A stretch of DNA of 37,288 bases from Chloroflexota bacterium. Lineage in GTDB: Bacteria; Chloroflexota; Dehalococcoidia; Lucifugimonadales; Australimonadaceae. A program made the translations under genes and the position numbers. Below the pieces are notes generated by a model, which was not told the DNA's origin, ran no database searches, and saw only the letters and a list, made by a program, of their open reading frames with translations. The stretch covers positions 1 to 37,288 of the forward strand of contig JADFQE010000012.1 of assembly GCA_022561985.1 (NCBI GenBank). Direction: 5' to 3'. Of this stretch, positions 33,916 to 37,288 are shown in pieces (the stretch's first letter is position 1; each line of letters begins with the position of its first letter).

Positions 33916-35118
33916 ATGAAGGCCGTGGACGTGGGGGGCGAGCTGCGCCGGCGCATCGTCGAGCGCGGGCCGATCACGTTCGCCGAGTTCATGGACGTCG
34001 TCCTCTACTGGCCCAACGGCGGCTACTATTCGACCCGTGCGGCGCTCGGAGCGCAGGGCGACTTCTACACGGCGCCGCTGACGCACCCCGTCTTCGGCGC
34101 GCTGCTCGCCGCCCAGCTCGCCCAGATGTGGCGCGTCATGGGGTCGCCCCAGCCGTTCTGGGTGCTGGAGCCGGGCGCCGGCACGGGGACGCTCGGGCGC
34201 GATATCGCTCGATACGCCGCCGGTGCCGACCCCGCCTTCGCCGCCGCGCTGCGCCACGTGGGCGTGGACGTGCGCGCCGTGGCCGGCGGCGTGCGCTCGG
34301 ACCACCTGCCGTTCCGGGGCGTGCGCGGCGTGGTGCTCGCCAACGAGCTGCTGGACGCGATGCCGGTCCACCGCGTGACGGTGGCCGGCGGCGAGCTCCG
34401 CGAGCTGTTCGTCGGGCTCGACGGCGGCGGTGGCTTCGAGGAGCGCGTGGGCGAGCCGTCGACCCCCGCCCTCGCGCAGCGCCTCGACGCCCTCGGCGTG
34501 GAGCTGGCCGAGGGGCACCGGGCCGAGATCAACCTCGGCCTCGACGCCTGGTGCCTGGACGTGGCGGACGCTCTGGACGAGGGCTACGTGCTCGTGATCG
34601 ACTACGGCCACGAGGCCGCTGCGTACTACGACGCCGCGCGCCGTGCGGGCACGCTCCGCTGCTACGCCGGCCACACGCTGAACATGGACCCGTACCGGGA
34701 CCCCGGCGCGCAGGACATCAGCGTGCACGTCGAGCTCACCTCGCTCCGCAAGGCGGCCGAGGCGGCGGGGTTCTCGTTCGTGGGCTCGGCCTCCCAGGCC
34801 GGCTTCCTGCGGGGCCTCGGCTTCGAGGAGTACCGCGCCGACGTCGTCGCCCGGCGCGGCATCGCACCACGCGTGCGCACGGCGAACCTGCGCGCGCTCG
34901 ATACGCTGGTGGCGCCGGACGGCATGGGCGCCTTCTGCGTGCTCGCCTTCGGGGTGGGCGTGCCCGCCGCGCGCGAGGGCCTCGACGGGTTCGCGGCCCG
35001 CGCGTCGCGCACTCCTGGCGGGCCGCGCCTGAGCGCGCCGCTCGCCACGGCCGAGCACATGCCGCTCGGGCCCGCGCCGGAGCCGGCCATGCCGACCTGG
35101 GAGGAGCTGACGCGCTAG
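33916..35118 (+). CDS. MidA/NDUFAF7-family SAM-dependent methyltransferase
   Basis: 400 residues from the ATG at 33916; the tracked start (33850) precedes a -10-like TAGACT at 33866 and is less likely. Family marks are GPITFAEFMDVVLYWPNGGYYST, GDFYTAPLTHPVFGALLA, the SAM-binding motif WVLEPGAGTGTLGRDI, VLANELLDAMPVHRV, VLVIDYGHEAAAYY and DPGAQDISVHVELTSL. The mitochondrial homologue NDUFAF7 methylates an arginine of a complex I subunit; bacterial targets are mostly unproven. Its TAG and that of the convergent MATE gene share the CTAG at 35115-35118. Confidence 0.87.
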   Translation: MKAVDVGGELRRRIVERGPITFAEFMDVVLYWPNGGYYSTRAALGAQGDFYTAPLTHPVFGALLAAQLAQMWRVMGSPQPFWVLEPGAGTGTLGRDIARYAAGADPAFAAALRHVGVDVRAVAGGVRSDHLPFRGVRGVVLANELLDAMPVHRVTVAGGELRELFVGLDGGGGFEERVGEPSTPALAQRLDALGVELAEGHRAEINLGLDAWCLDVADALDEGYVLVIDYGHEAAAYYDAARRAGTLRCYAGHTLNMDPYRDPGAQDISVHVELTSLRKAAEAAGFSFVGSASQAGFLRGLGFEEYRADVVARRGIAPRVRTANLRALDTLVAPDGMGAFCVLAFGVGVPAAREGLDGFAARASRTPGGPRLSAPLATAEHMPLGPAPEPAMPTWEELTR

Positions 35119-36665
35119 CCCGCGGCTCCTCCGTCTCCTTCGCCGCTCCGTGCCTGCTCCGGCGGATCGAACATCCGCACCCGCAGCCACCGGCCCCAGT
35201 AGTAGTAGGGCACGTAGATGACCGGCCGTGCCGCCATGGCGGCCAGCATGGCCCAGGCGACCCCGAACTGCCCCACGTCGGTCGATCGAGTGAGGTACCA
35301 AGCCAGGGGCAGCTCCAGACCCCACATGGTCCCCAGCGTGATCAGCATCACCATCACCGTGTCTCCCGCGGTCTGGAACGACTGCTGGGCGACCTGGCCC
35401 AGGGCGAGCCCGACGTATCCGACCGCCGCGATGACGAGCCACGTGCGCGCCACCTCCAGGAACGCAGGGTCGCGCGTGAATAGGGTGAGGAAGCCCACCG
35501 GGAAGGCGAGGAGCAGACCCGAGAACGCCGCCGTGATGATTGTCACGTACATGGCGGCCCACCGGATCGTCTCCTTGGCACGCTCCGGCTTCCCGGCCCC
35601 GAGGCTCTGGCCCACGATGATCCCCGAGGCCATGCCCAGGCCGCGCGATCCCATCTGGGCGAAATTCTCCACCCGCCGCGTGATCGAGAAGGCCGCCACC
35701 GCGACGTCGCCGAAGGGGGCAACCAGCCGCACCATGAAGAGCTGCGCCAGCGTTCGTTCCATCCCATTGATCGACGCGGGCCCGCCGATCTTCAGGAGGC
35801 GCCACACCGTGGCCCCGTCGAAGGAGAAGTCGCGGAGCCGGAGGTGCAGCCGGGAGCTGCCGCGGAACAGGGCGGAGAGCACGATGACGAGCGAGACCAG
35901 GTGCGAGAGCACGGTCCCCAATGCGGCGCCCGCCAGCCCCATCTCTGGCATGCCCACCAGCCCGAACATGAGCGTGGGGCTGGCGGCGAGGTGGATGACG
36001 CGTGCGACCACCGCCGCTCTCATGGGCGTGAAGGTGTCTCCGGCGGCCGACAGCGATTGGCCGGCCAGCGACTGGAAGCCGATGACCGTCTGCCCGATGA
36101 GCAGGATGCGCATGTACGTGGTCCCCTGGGCGACCACGGCGTCCGAGACGCCGAGCAGGCCAAGGAGGGATTCGGTCAGGAAGACGCCGATCAGGACCAT
36201 CAGGAGGGAGTAGCCCAGGGTGATGGTGGCCGCCTGGAAGACGACGTGCTCCGCCAGACGCGTGTCGCCCATCCCGATCGCCCGGGAGACCATTGCCCGC
36301 ATCCCGACGTCCAACCCCATGCGGGCGGTGAAGGCCATGCCCACGTACTGCTGGGCCACGCCCATCCCGGCGATGGCCAGCGACCCGAAGAACCCCGCCC
36401 ATACGAGGTCGGCCAGCTGGTCCACCGTCCGCAGCGCTCCGTTGACCGTCGCGGGCCATGCCAGGAACCAGAGGTTGCGGGGGATACTGCCGGTGGTGAG
36501 GTCGCGCGTGGCGTAGGCCGAGCGCCGTCCCCCCCTCTTCTCAGAGCGGCCTGAGGCGGAAGGGCCGGAGGACCCCCGGCCTCGCGGCTGGTCGCCCTCA
36601 ACCCCTACGGCGCGCGCGCGCACGGGCTCCGTCGTTCCGGAGGGGTTCTCTAACTCATCGGCCAT
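35115..36665 (-). CDS. MATE-family multidrug/cation efflux transporter
   Basis: 516 residues. A ~50-residue polar N-terminal extension (RGRGSSGPSASGRSEKRGGRR) precedes twelve hydrophobic segments in two homologous halves. The first half opens with IPRNLWFLAWPATVNGALRTVDQLADLVWAGFFG and the second with LLKIGGPASINGMERTLAQLFMVRLV. VVFQAATITLGYS, AAGDTFTPMRAAVVARVIHLAASPTLMF and TAGDTVMVMLITLGTMWG are typical MatE stretches. MATE proteins expel drugs or lipids using H+ or Na+; the substrate is unknown. It starts 42 bp after the solute-binding protein, in the same direction, and overlaps the MidA-like stop by 4 bp. Confidence 0.9.
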   Translation of the reverse strand: MADELENPSGTTEPVRARAVGVEGDQPRGRGSSGPSASGRSEKRGGRRSAYATRDLTTGSIPRNLWFLAWPATVNGALRTVDQLADLVWAGFFGSLAIAGMGVAQQYVGMAFTARMGLDVGMRAMVSRAIGMGDTRLAEHVVFQAATITLGYSLLMVLIGVFLTESLLGLLGVSDAVVAQGTTYMRILLIGQTVIGFQSLAGQSLSAAGDTFTPMRAAVVARVIHLAASPTLMFGLVGMPEMGLAGAALGTVLSHLVSLVIVLSALFRGSSRLHLRLRDFSFDGATVWRLLKIGGPASINGMERTLAQLFMVRLVAPFGDVAVAAFSITRRVENFAQMGSRGLGMASGIIVGQSLGAGKPERAKETIRWAAMYVTIITAAFSGLLLAFPVGFLTLFTRDPAFLEVARTWLVIAAVGYVGLALGQVAQQSFQTAGDTVMVMLITLGTMWGLELPLAWYLTRSTDVGQFGVAWAMLAAMAARPVIYVPYYYWGRWLRVRMFDPPEQARSGEGDGGAAG

Positions 36666-36707
36666 CGGCGTCAGTTGACCGCTCGCCGTGCGCCGGGGGC
36701 TCGGTTC

Positions 36708-37288
36708 CTAACGTGTCGCGTTGTACGCGTCCTTCGCGTACTGGAGCGCCTCGTCCCTCAGGACCGTGTAGGTCGGGTCGGAGCTGAAGAAGAAGTAGTC
36801 CTTGTCCGGGTCCCTGAGCTCGTGGGGCAGGGTGTTGCCCCAGTCGGTGATGTCGTTCCGGAGCGACGGGTTCGGGTCCGGCTCGCCCTTGGTGTGCATG
36901 ATCGTCTGGCCTTCCAGTGAAAGGAACCAGTTGATCCAGAGCTTCGCGCTGTTCGGGTTCGGCCGGTCGGCGGGGATCATCATGTTGCTCGAGCTGCCCG
37001 TGCCGGCCATCACGCCGCCCTCGATGAACTCCTTGACGCACACGTTGGCGACGGAGCACGGGAATCTTTCGACGGGCGCGCCGAGCGCTGCCAGTGCGTC
37101 GAGGTCGCGTCCCGCGGTCCCGATGGCGGTGCCGAAGTGGAACTGGCCCTTGGCGACGCCATCCACGATCTGCCGGAAGTCCTGGAGGAAGGTGACGTCC
37201 AGCGCCGGGTCCACGAACGCGTCGATCCACTCTCTGCCGATGTCCGGGTGCACGTACGCCTCGTAGAAGGTCCCGCCCGCCCCGCCGA
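36708..37288 (-). CDS. ABC transporter extracellular solute-binding protein, 5' part outside the window
   Basis: The frame is open to the last base, so ~193 C-terminal residues are present; the M at 37253 in the track is an internal GTG. The part seen (GTFYEAYVHPDIGREWIDAF, LQDFRQIVDGVAKGQFHFGTAIG, SSSNMMIPADRPNPNSAKLWINWFLSLEGQTIMHTK) resembles the C-terminal lobe of family 1 binding proteins of the iron/thiamine/polyamine type. The late segment SAKLWINWFLSLEGQ is the characteristic AKLFIDFLLS-like helix. The ligand cannot be named. Permease and ATPase genes are not in this window. Confidence 0.78.
   Translation of the reverse strand, partial: GGAGGTFYEAYVHPDIGREWIDAFVDPALDVTFLQDFRQIVDGVAKGQFHFGTAIGTAGRDLDALAALGAPVERFPCSVANVCVKEFIEGGVMAGTGSSSNMMIPADRPNPNSAKLWINWFLSLEGQTIMHTKGEPDPNPSLRNDITDWGNTLPHELRDPDKDYFFFSSDPTYTVLRDEALQYAKDAYNATR

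Noticed and set aside
33865-36459. An 864-residue minus-strand ORF spanning the MidA and MATE genes
   Set aside because: It crosses two well-supported genes in another frame and has Arg/Gly/His-rich filler with no recognisable fold.

Overview
The window is almost entirely one strongly GC-rich bacterial segment (a sample line inside atpA hand-counts to 47 G+C of 60). It is consistent with a Chloroflexota (Dehalococcoidia/SAR202-like) genome, probably a metagenome contig. The clues are the acidic surface protein with GWNLISLPG-type C-terminal modules, an HspR-led grpE-dnaK operon, a CxxxY-type CcmE, a small type II citrate synthase, a fused KorA and many GTG starts. The taxon is an inference. 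The first ~1.09 kb is different: the first line counts 29 G+C of 60, and it carries a reverse-strand family 2 glycosyltransferase open at both ends. It runs into the 5'-truncated high-GC surface-protein gene without any intergenic region, so I read ~1090 as an assembly chimera or foreign junction.

Layout. 1-1090: glycosyltransferase fragment (-). 1091-3340: acidic secreted protein (+), followed by a strong terminator. 3.7-5.1 kb: bioY plus an MBL-fold protein (-). 5.3-6.9 kb: membrane PAS protein and bifunctional-nuclease-family protein (+). 6.9-14.0 kb: complete F1Fo ATP synthase operon atpI-B-E-F-H-A-G-D-C (+), convergent with rex (-). 14.8-16.7 kb: DUF503 protein, AcuC/histone-deacetylase-like hydrolase, small cupin (+). 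16.7-17.2 kb: Lrp/AsnC regulator (-). 17.4-20.6 kb: hspR-grpE-dnaK (-) behind a palindromic operator. 20.8 kb: tiny zinc-ribbon protein (+). 21.1-27.1 kb (-): ccmA-B-C-D, two tandemly duplicated bicupin proteins, ccmE and a DUF309 protein. 27.3 kb: sulfite-oxidase-fold molybdoprotein (+). 28.0-29.0 kb: divergent zf-HC2 anti-sigma and ECF sigma genes. 29.2-31.8 kb: korB and korA (-), divergent from citrate synthase (32.4 kb, +), which is followed by a small Cys/His protein and a terminator. 33.9-37.3 kb: MidA-family methyltransferase (+), MATE transporter (-) and a truncated ABC solute-binding protein (-).

Biologically this is mostly energy-metabolism housekeeping: ATP synthase beside the NADH-sensing repressor Rex, cytochrome c maturation, a ferredoxin-dependent 2-oxoacid oxidoreductase next to citrate synthase, and a chaperone regulon.

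The most interesting unexplained structure is a dispersed repeat family. A ~23-bp module (GTGGGTC followed by a 7-bp-stem hairpin, AAGGGCnnnGCCCTT core) occurs singly and as inverted pairs bounding ~145-bp elements. There are three such elements (21065-21209, 27862-28007, 29028-29173) plus five solo modules. The design matches REP/REPIN elements, and the copies sit on gene 3' ends, often supplying the last residues and the stop codon. Other notable items are an in-frame GSNAL-coding 15-bp tandem repeat between atpH and atpA, a 15-bp tandem repeat before dnaK, a palindromic operator on the hspR promoter, and a consistent TTGACN-N18-TANNNT promoter style. I found no tRNA, rRNA, CRISPR array, transposase, phage or defence genes.
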